A DNA stretch of 64,000 bases from Rhodovulum sp. P5. GTDB taxonomy: Bacteria > Pseudomonadota > Alphaproteobacteria > Rhodobacterales > Rhodobacteraceae. This document shows positions 23,278 to 32,438 of the stretch, in pieces. Every line of letters begins with the position of its first letter. Position 1 is the first letter of the stretch. A model generated the notes under the pieces. It saw nothing but the letters and a program-made list of their open reading frames with translations. It searched no databases and was not told the DNA's origin. A program made the translations under genes and the position numbers. Location of the stretch: assembly GCF_002079305.1 (NCBI RefSeq), contig NZ_CP015039.1:1881501-1945500 (forward strand), given 5' to 3'.

Positions 23278-24153
23278 ATGCCCCGTTTCCTGACAGTCGG
23301 CGCGGCGCAAATCCACTCCGCCACCGGTGACATCGACGCCAATCTCGACAAGCATCGCGAGATGATCGCCCGCGCGCGCAGCGCGGGTGTCGATGTGCTG
23401 ATCTTCCCCGAACTGTCCCTTGTCGGCCATTACGGGGCAGAGCGTCTGCTGGACGTCTGCATGCCGCGCGGCGATGACCGCCTGACAGCCCTCAGCCAAG
23501 AGGCCGGCGAGATGGAGATCGTCGTGGGCTTCGTCGAGGAAGCGACGGGCGCGCAGTTCTACAATGCGGCGGCCGTGCTGCGGGCCGGGCGGCTTTGCTA
23601 TATCCATCGCAAGATCAACCTGCCGTCCTATGGCCGTCTGATCGAAACCAAGTACTATGCCCATGGCCGTTTCGTCGACACGCACCGCCGCGACGATGAC
23701 TGGATCATGGGCCTGTTGATCTGCGCCGATCTTTACAACCCGGCGCTGGCGCATCTCTCCTTTCTGCACGGGGCAACCTATCTGTGCGCACCGATTTCCA
23801 GCGGGCGAGAGGCGGTGGGCGACGATTTCGACAATCCGCGGTCATGGGCCACGACAATCCAGTTCTACGCGATGATGTATGGGGCACCCGTGATCATGGT
23901 GAACCGCGTGGGGCGAGAGGGGGACCTGACCTTCTGGGGCGGGTCGCGCATCCTTGATGCCTATGGCCGTGTGCTGGCCCAGGCGGGCGGACATGAGGAG
24001 TTGATCACCGCCCGGCTGGACTATGCCGACACCCGCAAGGCGCGCGCGATGCTGCCCACGGTACGCGACAGCAATCTCGCGCTGGTCCAGCGAGAAACCA
24101 ACCGCCTGATCGAGCGTCTTGGCGTTCCCGATATGGTCCGCGACGAGTCCTGA
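23278..24153 (+). CDS. Carbon-nitrogen hydrolase (nitrilase superfamily)
   Basis: This 291-residue protein has the full nitrilase-superfamily triad: E45 (DVLIFPELS), K112 (HRKINLPSYG) and C149 (LLICADLYNP). The fold is complete and of normal length. Members hydrolyse amides, nitriles or N-carbamoyl compounds, and some are the glutaminase half of NAD synthetase. The sequence does not decide among these. The ATG at 23278 follows a GGAAAGG. It may belong to the arsenic operon only by read-through, as a strong hairpin separates them. Confidence 0.88.
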   Translation: MPRFLTVGAAQIHSATGDIDANLDKHREMIARARSAGVDVLIFPELSLVGHYGAERLLDVCMPRGDDRLTALSQEAGEMEIVVGFVEEATGAQFYNAAAVLRAGRLCYIHRKINLPSYGRLIETKYYAHGRFVDTHRRDDDWIMGLLICADLYNPALAHLSFLHGATYLCAPISSGREAVGDDFDNPRSWATTIQFYAMMYGAPVIMVNRVGREGDLTFWGGSRILDAYGRVLAQAGGHEELITARLDYADTRKARAMLPTVRDSNLALVQRETNRLIERLGVPDMVRDES

Positions 24154-24221
24154 GGCATGGCGCCTGCCGATTGGGCATTACAGGCGAAAGGGTGCCAACG
24201 CGCCATCACCCGACGGTTGCA

Positions 24222-24235
24222 TTGACATGGATCAA
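24222..24235. promoter_or_regulatory. FNR/FnrL-type box (TTGAC-N4-ATCAA)
   Basis: TTGACATGGATCAA differs from the FNR consensus TTGAT-N4-ATCAA at one position. It is 89 bases upstream of the B12-binding regulator's ATG. An inverted repeat, CCGATA-N7-TATCGG (24238-24256), lies immediately downstream. Its place suggests oxygen control of that gene, but a matching -10 element is not obvious. Confidence 0.6.
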
Positions 24236-24323
24236 GGCCGATAATCGACATATCGGAAATGAGTTCCGCAAACGCCGCCCGAACAGAGAAGCGGCAACAA
24301 CGGGAACCTAGGGGAGGGTGGCA

Positions 24324-25133
24324 ATGCCATCTGAACAATCGCGTCTGCCGGGCGACGCATCGGGCGCGCATGCGTCCTTGCCATGCCGTCCGCTGCCAGA
24401 ATCGACGCTCCGCCGCGTCGCAAGCGAAGCGCTCTTGCGGGTGGCAACGACACCCTCGACCCGCGCCGGAAGGATACCACGCCCAGCCCCGAAAGAGGTC
24501 GCGCGCCTGTGCGCGGCCCTGCTGGAACCGGGCGCCATGGCCGGGCAGACGGCGATCGAGGATCTGCTGGCCGCCGGCATCGGCCGGTCGACCCTGATGC
24601 TGGGCCACCTGCCCGAAGCCGCGCGACGACTGGGCGAGATGTGGGAACGCGACGAGGTGTCGTTCATCCAGGTCGGTCAAGCGGTCGGTCGCCTGCAACG
24701 ACTGATGCGGGTGTTGCGCGCGCCCGGCGAAGGACGCACGCCCCATGCCGGCCGTCGCGCCCTGTTCGCGACGATGCCTGGAGAGACCCACACCCTGGGC
24801 GTAATCATCGCGGCCGATGCCTGCCGCGAACGGGGCTGGGCCGTCGATCTGTCCCTTGGCGAGGACCGGCAGGTGCTGCTGGACGAGATTGCCAACAATG
24901 CCTACCCGCTGCTGGGGCTTTCGGTCGGCAGCGCGCGAACCTGCGCCGCCCTTGCCGATCTGCTGCCGGACCTGCGGGCCGCGGCACCGCAAACACCGTT
25001 TCTTCTGGCGGGGTCTTTCGTGGCCACCTCCCCCTGGCGGGTGCGCAGCCTTCCGGTCGACGGCTGGGCCAAGGACGCGACAGAGGCCCTGTCCGAAATG
25101 GCCCGCCTGGTCGAGGTGAACCGCGCCGGATAG
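24324..25133 (+). CDS. PpaA/AerR-like cobalamin-binding regulator (paralogue)
   Basis: This 269-residue protein has the same two-part build as PpaA: a helical domain (LGEMWERDEVSFIQV, compare LGDRWCRDELSFADV in PpaA) and a B12-binding-like domain with GETHTLGVIIAADACRERGW, where H156 lines up with H144 of PpaA. The N-terminus has an extra 30-40 Arg/Ala/Pro-rich residues. The ATG at 24324 has a GGGGAGGG ribosome site. It lies away from the photosynthesis genes and behind an FNR-type box. It is probably a light or redox regulator; the target is unknown. Confidence 0.82.
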   Translation: MPSEQSRLPGDASGAHASLPCRPLPESTLRRVASEALLRVATTPSTRAGRIPRPAPKEVARLCAALLEPGAMAGQTAIEDLLAAGIGRSTLMLGHLPEAARRLGEMWERDEVSFIQVGQAVGRLQRLMRVLRAPGEGRTPHAGRRALFATMPGETHTLGVIIAADACRERGWAVDLSLGEDRQVLLDEIANNAYPLLGLSVGSARTCAALADLLPDLRAAAPQTPFLLAGSFVATSPWRVRSLPVDGWAKDATEALSEMARLVEVNRAG

Positions 25134-25203
25134 GCACCGGCCCTGCCCCTTTTAGTGCGCCCCCACGGCACGCCCCGAACGGCGCGCCGTGGCGCAGTGA
25201 TTT

Positions 25204-25740
25204 CTAGTCGAAGTAGTCCTCGTCCGAGACATAGCGCACGAACATCGACGCAAGGATCAGCACAAGCCCCGTCACCACAAGCTCGATCGACAGCAGGACG
25301 CCAAGCACCACCTCGATAGAGTTGGGGAAGGCGAAAAGGATCATCCCCGCCAGCACGACCGACACGCCCCCCGACATAACGATGGGCCAGAACACGCGCT
25401 TGCCCCAAGCCGACAGGCCCAGCCACATCTTGGCCGCACCGCTTGCCAAGAGCAGCACAGCCAGCACCAGCGTCAGCGAAACGATGCCCTCAAGCGGGTT
25501 GAGCAGGAGCGCGATGCCCAGCAGCACGAACGCGACAGAGAGCAAAAGCTCCCACACATAGGCCGCCATGCTCTTCTCACGGGTCGAGCCGAAAAGCTGC
25601 AGGGTACCGCCAAGGATGAAGACCCAGGCGATGAGTTGTTCGACGGTCAGGGACGCCGCAAAGGGGTTGAAAAAGGCGGCCACCCCGCCCGCCAGAATGA
25701 GTAGGCCGATGATCAGCCAAAGAAACCAGTTCGTCATCAT
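25204..25740 (-). CDS. HdeD-family (DUF308) membrane protein
   Basis: This 178-residue protein has six evenly spaced hydrophobic segments in three pairs, the DUF308/HdeD layout (WFLWLIIGLLILAGGVAAFF, then WVFILGGTLQLF, and so on). HdeD in enterobacteria is linked with acid resistance; the role in this group is unknown. Two ATGs in a row (25740 and 25737) can serve as start. It is convergent with the B12-binding regulator and divergent from fabI. Confidence 0.85.
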   Translation of the reverse strand: MMTNWFLWLIIGLLILAGGVAAFFNPFAASLTVEQLIAWVFILGGTLQLFGSTREKSMAAYVWELLLSVAFVLLGIALLLNPLEGIVSLTLVLAVLLLASGAAKMWLGLSAWGKRVFWPIVMSGGVSVVLAGMILFAFPNSIEVVLGVLLSIELVVTGLVLILASMFVRYVSDEDYFD

Positions 25741-26077
25741 GTCGCTCCTTGCTTGCGCCGGGTATCTGCGTCTTGTGCGGCCCCGGCACCTTGTCTGCTG
25801 ACCCAAGTAAGCCAGACTGCACCGGCACTGGCAAAGGCTTTCCCAACCCTTTCGCACATTCCCGGCCCCAATCCATCGCAACGCTTCTGTGCGCTTCGGG
25901 GTCGGCACTGCCAAAAGATGCAGCGCTTGATGCTGCAGTGCAGCGATGTAATAAAAGTGACTTGGTCCCGCTCTATTCAGGCGGTGAAGATTGAAACCTG
26001 CGCTTTGGGGCTCCGGCCGCCCTCTCCAACGGGTGCCCGCAACCACGGGGCAGAGGTCATTGCAAGGAGTAGACTTG
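25741..26077. other. Gene-free divergent region between the HdeD-like gene and fabI
   Basis: These 337 bases contain no convincing coding frame. Near 25916-25950 a cluster of GATGC/GCAG repeats forms short imperfect palindromes. An A/T-rich patch follows at about 25946-25953 (TAATAAAA). Promoters for both flanking genes must lie here, but none could be placed with confidence and no sigma54 or FNR motif was found. An AAGGAG precedes the fabI ATG. Confidence 0.4.
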
Positions 26078-26842
26078 ATGTTCTCGCTTGAAGGGAAAAA
26101 GGCGCTTGTCGTTGGGGTGGCCAACGACCAGTCGATTGCGTGGGGCATCGCCCGCGCGCTCAAGGCGCAGGGGGCCGAGCTTGCGATCACCTATCTCAAC
26201 GACAAGGCCGAGAAATACGTGCGCCCGCTGGCCGAAGAACTCGACGCCGCACTCATCGAACCGCTCGACGTGACCGAGGACGCGCAGCTTGATGCGCTGT
26301 TCGACAAGATCAAGGCCGAGTGGGGCCGGCTTGATACTCTGGTCCACTCCATCGCCTTCTGCCCGCGGGACGACCTGCATGGCCGCGTCGTCGACACCTC
26401 GCGCGAGGGGTTCAAGCTGGCGATGGACATCTCCGTTCATTCCTTCGTGCGCATGATCAACCGGGCGGAGGCGCTGATGCCCCATGGCGGCACCTGCATG
26501 ACCGTCAGCTTCTACGGCGCCGAGAAGGTGGTCGAGAACTACAACGTCATGGGCCCGGTGAAGGCGGCCCTTGAATCGGTCACGAAATACATGGCCGCCG
26601 AACTGGGGCCCAAGGGCATTTCCGTGCACGCCCTGTCGCCCGGGCCACTGAAGACGCGCGCGGCCTCTGGCATCGGTCATTTCGATGACCTCTTGAATGC
26701 CGCGGCCGAACGCGCGCCGACCCATCACCTTGCCACCATCGACGATGTCGGGGCCTATGCCGCCTTCCTTGCCAGCCAGGAAGCCTGGAACGTCACCGGC
26801 AGCGTGCACCATATCGACGGCGGTTATCACATCGTCGGCTGA
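26078..26842 (+). CDS. fabI: FabI-type enoyl-acyl-carrier-protein reductase (NADH)
   Basis: This 254-residue short-chain dehydrogenase matches the FabI class: KKALVVGVANDQSIAWGIAR at the N-terminus, the catalytic YNVMGPVK (Tyr-x6-Lys), and the C-terminal HHIDGGYHIVG. The residue equivalent to E. coli Tyr146 is Phe, as in InhA. The ATG at 26078 follows AAGGAG; longer in-frame starts lack ribosome sites. It stands 20 bases before the DUF3141 gene, so it may be a specialised paralogue working with that protein rather than the housekeeping FabI. The symbol is assigned by family, not proven function. Confidence 0.88.
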   Translation: MFSLEGKKALVVGVANDQSIAWGIARALKAQGAELAITYLNDKAEKYVRPLAEELDAALIEPLDVTEDAQLDALFDKIKAEWGRLDTLVHSIAFCPRDDLHGRVVDTSREGFKLAMDISVHSFVRMINRAEALMPHGGTCMTVSFYGAEKVVENYNVMGPVKAALESVTKYMAAELGPKGISVHALSPGPLKTRAASGIGHFDDLLNAAAERAPTHHLATIDDVGAYAAFLASQEAWNVTGSVHHIDGGYHIVG

Positions 26843-26862
26843 CAAGAGGAAGGACTACAGCA

Positions 26863-29181
26863 ATGGCCAATTCCACGACCATTCCCGACCCGACCGAAAC
26901 GCTCGACTCGTTGAACAAGAATTCCGAGATCTTCCGTACCGCCGCGACGCGCCACGTCGAACGCGCACAAGCGACGATGAAAGAGCGCAGCGATGCGATG
27001 ACCGATCGCGCGACGGGACTGGCCGAAAGCTTCGGCTCGCTCAGTTCGCCGCAGGCGGTCGCACAGGCGTGGAGCGACTACGCCAAGGACGCCAGCCAGC
27101 GCGCGGTTCTGTTCGCCGATGCCCTGCGCGCGCGGGCCGACATGCTGGTCGACCACAACAAGGATTATGGCGCCAAGCCGGTGCTGGTCTATGACAGCGA
27201 ACTGGTGATGGACGGCGCCGACCTGCCCCGGCCGTGCAACTATTTCCTGCTGCGCATTCTGCCGCCCGAAGGCGTGACGGTGGACGAGAGCAAACGTCCC
27301 TATGTCATCATCGACCCGCGGGCCGGTCACGGCGCCGGGATTGGCGGCTTCAAGCGTGAAAGCCAGGTGGGGGTCGCGCTGGCCGGCGGGCATCCGGTCT
27401 ATTTCGTGGCCTTCCACCAGATGCCGGAGCCGCACCAGACGCTGGCCATGGTGACCGAGGCCGAGGCCGCCTTCCTGCGTGAAATCGAACGCCTGCATCC
27501 CGATGCGCCCAAACCCGTCGTGATCGGCAACTGCCAGGGCGGCTGGGCGACGGCGATCCTTGCGGCCACCAACCCCGATCTGACGGGGCCCATCGTGCTG
27601 AACGGCGCGCCGATGTCCTACTGGTCGGGCAAGGTCGGGCAGGACCCGATGCGCTATTCCGGTGGCCTGTCCGGCGGCGTCGTGCCCGCGATGATCGCGG
27701 GCGATCTGGGCGGCGGCATTTTCGACGGCGCGAACCTCGTGATGAATTTCGAGGGGCTGAACCCCGGCCGCACATGGTTCAAGAACTACTTCGACCTCTA
27801 CCAGAACATCGACCGGGGCGTGCCCCGCTTCCTCGACTTCGAGAAATGGTGGGGCGGCTTCTACCTGATGACGACCGAGGAAATCACCTGGATCGTCGAG
27901 AACCTGTTCGTCGGCAACAAGCTGTCCAAGAACATGGCGCAGATCGAACCGGGCCGCCCGATCGACCTGAAACGCATCAAGGCGCCGGTGATCTGTTTTG
28001 CCTCTCACGGCGACAACATCACGCCGCCGGGCCAAGCCCTGAACTGGATCGTCGACACCTATGCCAGCGAGCAGGAGATCGAGATCCGCGGCCAGCGGAT
28101 TCTCTACATGCTGCATGAAGAGGTCGGGCATCTGGGCATCTTCGTGTCGTCCTCCATCGCCAACCGCGAGCACAGCCAGATGGCCGAGACGCTGGCCAAT
28201 ATCGAGGCGCTGGCGCCGGGCCTGTACGAAATCATGATCGAGGACACCAAGGGCGAGGGCGACCAGAAGCACTTCAAGCTGTCCATCGCCCGGCGCAAGT
28301 TCAGCGACATTGTCGAGGCCACCGGCGGTCGGGCCGAGGAAGCCGCCTTTGCGGCCGTCGCGCGTGGCTCCGAAGCGCTGGCAGAGGTCTATGACGCCAC
28401 GCTGCGTCCCTTCCTCGTCAAGTCGGCGACGCGCGAACTGGGCGAGATGCAGCGCAAGACCAACCCGATGCGGGTGACGCGCGAGATCTTTGCCAGCTCC
28501 AACCCGGCGATGAAGCCCGTCGCCCTGGCCGCCGAACAGGCGCGTGAGAACCGGACCCCGGCCGACAAGTCGAACCCGTTCCGCCAGGCGGAACTGCTGT
28601 GGGGCGAGGTGATTGAAACCGCCTGGAACAACATGCGCGACATGCGCGAGGCGATGATGGAACTGGGCTTCCTGGGCTTCTACCTGTCGCCCTTGCCGAT
28701 GCTTTATGGCGCCAAGCGCAACCATGAACGCACGCGCAAGGATCCTGGGCTTCTGTCCCAGTCGCCCGAGGTGAAGATGCACCTCAACCGCATGGGCGAA
28801 GGCGGATTGGCCGAGGGCCTGATCCGGATGCTGATCCTGCTGGCCGGCACGCGCGGCGATGTCCGCGCCGACCGGCTGGCCCGGTCGCTGGAGACGCTGC
28901 ATGAAAAGGCCCCGCTGAAAGACCTGACCGTGGATCAGCGGGTCGCGATGATCCATTCGCAGACGGTCATCGCCCATTTCGCCCCGGACGAGGCCTTTGA
29001 CACGCTCTCCATGCTTCTGCGCACGCCGACCGACCGCAAGAAGGCGCTGGACATGGTGATCTATGTCGTGGGCGCCGAGGACGAGATGGCCCCCGAAACC
29101 AAGGCGATGATGCAGCGGTTCCGGGATGTTCTGGGGCAGCCTGAAACAAAGCCCGTCGCCGAAACATCGGCCGCAGAGTAG
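26863..29181 (+). CDS. DUF3141 protein, large PHA-synthase-like alpha/beta hydrolase
   Basis: This 772-residue protein has an alpha/beta-hydrolase core at about residues 100-430. The nucleophile elbow IGNCQGGWAT places a cysteine (C224) where PHA synthases have theirs; D384 (ASHGDNITPPG) and H423 (EEVGHLGIF) complete a plausible triad. About 350 mostly helical residues follow, absent from PHA synthases, with blocks such as RDMREAMMELGFLGFYLSPL. The function is not established. In related bacteria the family is often next to FabI, phosphate acetyltransferase and acetate kinase genes; only FabI is here. The gene is followed by a terminator. Confidence 0.88.
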   Translation: MANSTTIPDPTETLDSLNKNSEIFRTAATRHVERAQATMKERSDAMTDRATGLAESFGSLSSPQAVAQAWSDYAKDASQRAVLFADALRARADMLVDHNKDYGAKPVLVYDSELVMDGADLPRPCNYFLLRILPPEGVTVDESKRPYVIIDPRAGHGAGIGGFKRESQVGVALAGGHPVYFVAFHQMPEPHQTLAMVTEAEAAFLREIERLHPDAPKPVVIGNCQGGWATAILAATNPDLTGPIVLNGAPMSYWSGKVGQDPMRYSGGLSGGVVPAMIAGDLGGGIFDGANLVMNFEGLNPGRTWFKNYFDLYQNIDRGVPRFLDFEKWWGGFYLMTTEEITWIVENLFVGNKLSKNMAQIEPGRPIDLKRIKAPVICFASHGDNITPPGQALNWIVDTYASEQEIEIRGQRILYMLHEEVGHLGIFVSSSIANREHSQMAETLANIEALAPGLYEIMIEDTKGEGDQKHFKLSIARRKFSDIVEATGGRAEEAAFAAVARGSEALAEVYDATLRPFLVKSATRELGEMQRKTNPMRVTREIFASSNPAMKPVALAAEQARENRTPADKSNPFRQAELLWGEVIETAWNNMRDMREAMMELGFLGFYLSPLPMLYGAKRNHERTRKDPGLLSQSPEVKMHLNRMGEGGLAEGLIRMLILLAGTRGDVRADRLARSLETLHEKAPLKDLTVDQRVAMIHSQTVIAHFAPDEAFDTLSMLLRTPTDRKKALDMVIYVVGAEDEMAPETKAMMQRFRDVLGQPETKPVAETSAAE

Positions 29182-29205
29182 ACGACCGACCGACAACGAC
29201 AGCAC

Positions 29206-29240
29206 ACGCCCCGGGCTTGTCCCGGGGCGTTTCCTTTCGG
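29206..29240. terminator. Terminator hairpin between DUF3141 and rpoN
   Basis: ACGCCCCGGG at 29206-29215 pairs perfectly with CCCGGGGCGT at 29221-29230 around a 5-base loop. TTTCCTTT follows on the plus strand. It lies between convergent genes and probably ends the DUF3141 transcript. Confidence 0.75.
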
Positions 29241-29251
29241 CCCCGCGCCCA

Positions 29252-30550
29252 TCAGGCGGCGGTGCGGCGACGTTCGTAAGAGGCAGGAATCCCGAGGATA
29301 TCGCGATACTTGGCGACCGTGCGCCGGGCCAGCGGCGTGCCCTTTTCCTTGGCCAGCTTCGCAATCGCAGAGTCGCTGAGCGGACGAGAAGCGTCTTCAC
29401 CAGCCACAATATCGCCGACAAGGGCGATCAACGCATCCTGCGACGGCCCCGCATCGCCGGTGCCGGGTGTGAAGGCCCGGCTGAAAAAGGCGCGCAAGGG
29501 CACGGTGCCCCGCGGCGTTTCGATCATCCGGTGCGCGACCGTGCGGCTGATGGTGGAGGGATGCAGGCTGAGTTCTTCGGCCAGATCCTCGGTGGTCAGG
29601 GGTCTAAGATGCCGTGTGCCCTGTTCCAGATAAGCCACCTGCCGCCGCACGAGACAGCCCGCCGCCGCCAGCAGCGTGGATTGTCGCTTTTCCACCGCGC
29701 GGGACAGCCAGCGCGCCTTGGACCGGGCGCGGTTGATATAGGCCCGCGCCGCGGCGTCGTTGCCGGTATCGGGCGCCTCGGTGATCCGGATCTCGGGCAG
29801 GTTGGAGCGGTTCAACTCCACCACCCAGTCATCGCCACGGCGGAACACGCGCAAATCGGGCGGCATGATCGGCGTCTCGGACGCGGAAAAGGCAATGCCC
29901 GGCTTGGGGTCGAACCCACGGATCGCGACCAGCGCGTTGCGCACATCCTGGGGCGTGCCATCACACAGATCGGCCAGTTCCGCGATGCGCCCCTCCGCAA
30001 CCATCGACAGGTTGTCGAGGATCACCGACAATTCCCATGTCAGCAGGTCCTTTTCCTGCGCCTGCAACTTCAGGCATTCGGCCAGGTTGCGCGCGAACAG
30101 ACCGGCGGGCTCGAACCCTTGCAGGCGGGCCAGAACGGCCTCTGCCACGGAAACCGGAACCCGCGCGGTCGCCGCGACGGTTTCCAGCGGGGTGATCATC
30201 CAGCCGGTCGGCTCCAGCACCTCGGCAAAGGCAAGGGCGGTGCGTTGCAGCGTGGGCGACTTGAAGGCGATGTCGATCTGGTCGGCGACATGGACGTAAA
30301 GGCTGGGCTTGTCGGCGGCCAGTGCCGCGACGGCGTCGAAATCGCTTTCCCGTGCGCCGCCGGCAACGCCGGTGGGCAGCGGCGGCGCATCGTCGGGCAG
30401 CTTGACGTCCAGGCAGGGGTTTTCCTGCGCCTCGGTCGCAAGATAGGCGGTCAGGTCGAGATTGTTCATCTGCAGGATGCGCAAGGCCGCCTGCATCTTC
30501 GCCGTCATGGCCAGACCTTGGGTCTGGCGTGGCGCGAGCATCATCTCCAT
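29252..30550 (-). CDS. rpoN: RNA polymerase sigma54 factor
   Basis: This 432-residue sigma54 has all three regions: an N-terminal activator-interacting region (QTQGLAMTAKMQAALRILQM), a central core-binding and helix-turn-helix part (TTEDLAEELSLHPSTISRTV) and the C-terminal RpoN box ARRTVAKYR. It is the last gene of the iscA-nifU-nifV-nifW-fixX-rpoN unit. That placement, as in the nif-linked rpoN of Rhodobacter, suggests a nif-dedicated sigma54 that boosts its own operon with NifA. Other rpoN copies could exist elsewhere in the genome. Confidence 0.97.
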   Translation of the reverse strand: MEMMLAPRQTQGLAMTAKMQAALRILQMNNLDLTAYLATEAQENPCLDVKLPDDAPPLPTGVAGGARESDFDAVAALAADKPSLYVHVADQIDIAFKSPTLQRTALAFAEVLEPTGWMITPLETVAATARVPVSVAEAVLARLQGFEPAGLFARNLAECLKLQAQEKDLLTWELSVILDNLSMVAEGRIAELADLCDGTPQDVRNALVAIRGFDPKPGIAFSASETPIMPPDLRVFRRGDDWVVELNRSNLPEIRITEAPDTGNDAAARAYINRARSKARWLSRAVEKRQSTLLAAAGCLVRRQVAYLEQGTRHLRPLTTEDLAEELSLHPSTISRTVAHRMIETPRGTVPLRAFFSRAFTPGTGDAGPSQDALIALVGDIVAGEDASRPLSDSAIAKLAKEKGTPLARRTVAKYRDILGIPASYERRRTAA

Positions 30551-30650
30551 CGTGCTACCCTACCACAGGTTGAGGCCGTTGTCGCAGCCCGGATCGGTTT
30601 CGGTGAACGCTGGCAACGGCACCGAAATGCCGGCCCCTGCCCCCAAGGTC

Positions 30651-30860
30651 CTAACCGACCCGGAAAAGCAGGCCATAGCCCCCCGGCGTTGGCCGCCGGT
30701 CGCGAAGGCCAGAGGCCGGACAGGCCCCGCATTGCATGCAGCCGGCGGTATCGACGTCGACACTGCCATCCGCACGCAGGGTATAGCACCCCGCGGGGCA
30801 TATCCTCGCCAATGTCTTCAAGTCGTCACCATCGCCCGTTTCCAGGTCGTCTGTTCGCAC
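30651..30860 (-). CDS. fixX: FixX-like ferredoxin
   Basis: This 69-residue 4Fe-4S protein resembles FixX, which with FixABC passes electrons towards nitrogenase. Cysteines C21, C25, C41, C44 and C47 are in ICPAGCY and CMQCGAC; the C-terminal PGGYGLLFRVG is the FixX signature. At 69 residues it is shorter than usual for FixX (about 95). The start is a GTG at 30860 with an AAGGTGGG ribosome site. No fixA, fixB or fixC is present, so its partner may be encoded elsewhere or differ. Confidence 0.8.
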   Translation of the reverse strand: MRTDDLETGDGDDLKTLARICPAGCYTLRADGSVDVDTAGCMQCGACPASGLRDRRPTPGGYGLLFRVG

Positions 30861-30892
30861 GTCGTCCCACCTTTCCCGGATCGGTCATTCGA

Positions 30893-31228
30893 TCACTTGG
30901 GGATAGGTTGGATTCCCGCCATTGGCACCATGTTTCCGCGCGATTGCGTATAGATTTTCAGCGCCTTCTGCTCGCGCGGGGAGGAGTTTTCGAAATCCGC
31001 ATGGGCCTGGGCCAGCGCTTTGCGCGCCTCGGCGAACACCGCGTCCTCGTCCAGCCCGTCAAGATCGGCCTTATCGAGGTAGTCTCCCATCCGCTTCATC
31101 ATGTGCAGGCGGGACCGGTTCAGCACCGCCTCGTCGAACGGCAGGTCGAGAAAGACGAACATGTCCTCGGCCGAGGAGAGGGACTGCAACCGGTCAAGGA
31201 CGTCGGACTTCGTGTCGGGGCTGGTCAT
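30893..31228 (-). CDS. nifW: Nitrogenase-stabilising/protective protein NifW
   Basis: This 111-residue protein matches NifW: an acidic helical N-terminus ([20 protein letters not shown]) followed by [20 protein letters not shown] and a conserved C-terminal [13 protein letters not shown]. NifW associates with the MoFe protein and is linked with oxygen protection and maturation. The ATG at 31228 overlaps the nifV stop (ATGA), confirming this start over longer in-frame ones. Confidence 0.95.
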   Translation of the reverse strand: MTSPDTKSDVLDRLQSLSSAEDMFVFLDLPFDEAVLNRSRLHMMKRMGDYLDKADLDGLDEDAVFAEARKALAQAHADFENSSPREQKALKIYTQSRGNMVPMAGIQPIPK

Positions 31229-32427
31229 GTCAGGCTCCGTTCTTTGGTTTCGGAGGTCTCGGCGCCTTGCGACAGCGCCTCGGCCCGGGCGGTGATGAGA
31301 ACAAGATCGGCGGCGGTTGCCGCGCGTTTTTCCTGCGTGGCCCACTCGCGCAACAGCGGAAGGACGTTACGCGCGGTTTCGATATCGGAGGGCAGGCCGG
31401 CCTCGGCCAGCGCCCGGGTCAGGCCGGCAAGGCCGGAATGCTTGCCGACCACGATCTCGCGCGCCCGGCCAAAGCGGGCGGGGCTCAGCGCCTGCGCCTC
31501 ATAGGTGCCGGGGTCTTTCATCAGACCGTCGACATGGATGCCGGATTCATGGCTGAAGGCATGGGCGCCGACGATGGGCCGCGTGGCGGACACCGGGCGG
31601 CCCGCCGCCGTGGCGACAAGCCGGGACAGGTCGCACAACCGGTCGAGCGCGACCGAGGTCGGCCGCCCCTGCACCGCAAGGGCCGCCACGACCTGTTCCA
31701 GCGCCGCATTGCCGGCGCGTTCGCCCAGACCGTTCACGGTGACCGACAGATGCGTCGCGCCCCCGCGCACCGCCGCCAGCGTGTTCGCCGTGGCGAGGCC
31801 CAGATCGTCATGGGCGTGGAATTCCAGCGGCAAGGGCCCCTGCCCGACCAGCGATACCAGCGTATGGGCATCGAACGGGTCCATCAGGCCCAGGGTGTCG
31901 GCAAGGCGCAGGCGTTGAGCCCCCGCCTCTGCCGCGGTTTCGCCGATCTGCATCAGGAACGCCAGATCGGCGCGGGAGGCATCCTCGGCCCCGACGGACA
32001 CGTCGAACCCGGCCTTGGTGGCCAGCCCCGCAAGGCGCGAAAGTTCCGCAAGCGCCCAGTCGCGGGTCTGGCCCAGCTTGCCCGCCAGTTGCCTGTCGGA
32101 GGCCGGAACGGTCAAGTGCAGCCGGGTCAGCCCCGTCAGGGCAGCCATCTCCAGATCGCTTTCCCGAAGGCGGCACCAGGCCACCCCGCGCGCCCGGGTC
32201 AGGCGCGACCCCGCCTCGCGGATCGCGGCGACCTCCACCATGCCCATGGCGGGCACACCCAGTTCGATTTCGGCCACCCCCGCCGCATCCAGCGCCTGCG
32301 CGATCCCCGCCTTTTCCTCGGCCGAGAAGGCGACACCCGCCGCCTGCTCGCCGTCACGAAGGGTGGTGTCGCAGATCAGCGGCGCATCGGGGGTCTGGAA
32401 CTCGTCATGGGATACGGGGGCAGTCAT
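31225..32427 (-). CDS. nifV: Homocitrate synthase
   Basis: NifV condenses acetyl-CoA with 2-oxoglutarate to give homocitrate, the organic part of FeMo-co. The 400-residue enzyme has the DRE-TIM signature [20 protein letters not shown] near the N-terminus, metal-binding [18 protein letters not shown], and a C-terminal leucine-rich region. The ATG at 32427 gives the usual length; upstream in-frame sequence is Arg/Pro-rich noise overlapping nifU. nifS, which often precedes nifV, is absent. Confidence 0.96.
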   Translation of the reverse strand: MTAPVSHDEFQTPDAPLICDTTLRDGEQAAGVAFSAEEKAGIAQALDAAGVAEIELGVPAMGMVEVAAIREAGSRLTRARGVAWCRLRESDLEMAALTGLTRLHLTVPASDRQLAGKLGQTRDWALAELSRLAGLATKAGFDVSVGAEDASRADLAFLMQIGETAAEAGAQRLRLADTLGLMDPFDAHTLVSLVGQGPLPLEFHAHDDLGLATANTLAAVRGGATHLSVTVNGLGERAGNAALEQVVAALAVQGRPTSVALDRLCDLSRLVATAAGRPVSATRPIVGAHAFSHESGIHVDGLMKDPGTYEAQALSPARFGRAREIVVGKHSGLAGLTRALAEAGLPSDIETARNVLPLLREWATQEKRAATAADLVLITARAEALSQGAETSETKERSLT

Positions 32428-32438
32428 TGTGGCAGTCC

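Noticed and set aside
26827..29421. An 864-codon open frame on the minus strand
   Set aside because: It is antisense to the DUF3141 gene and has the same low-complexity composition; no motif or ribosome site supports it.
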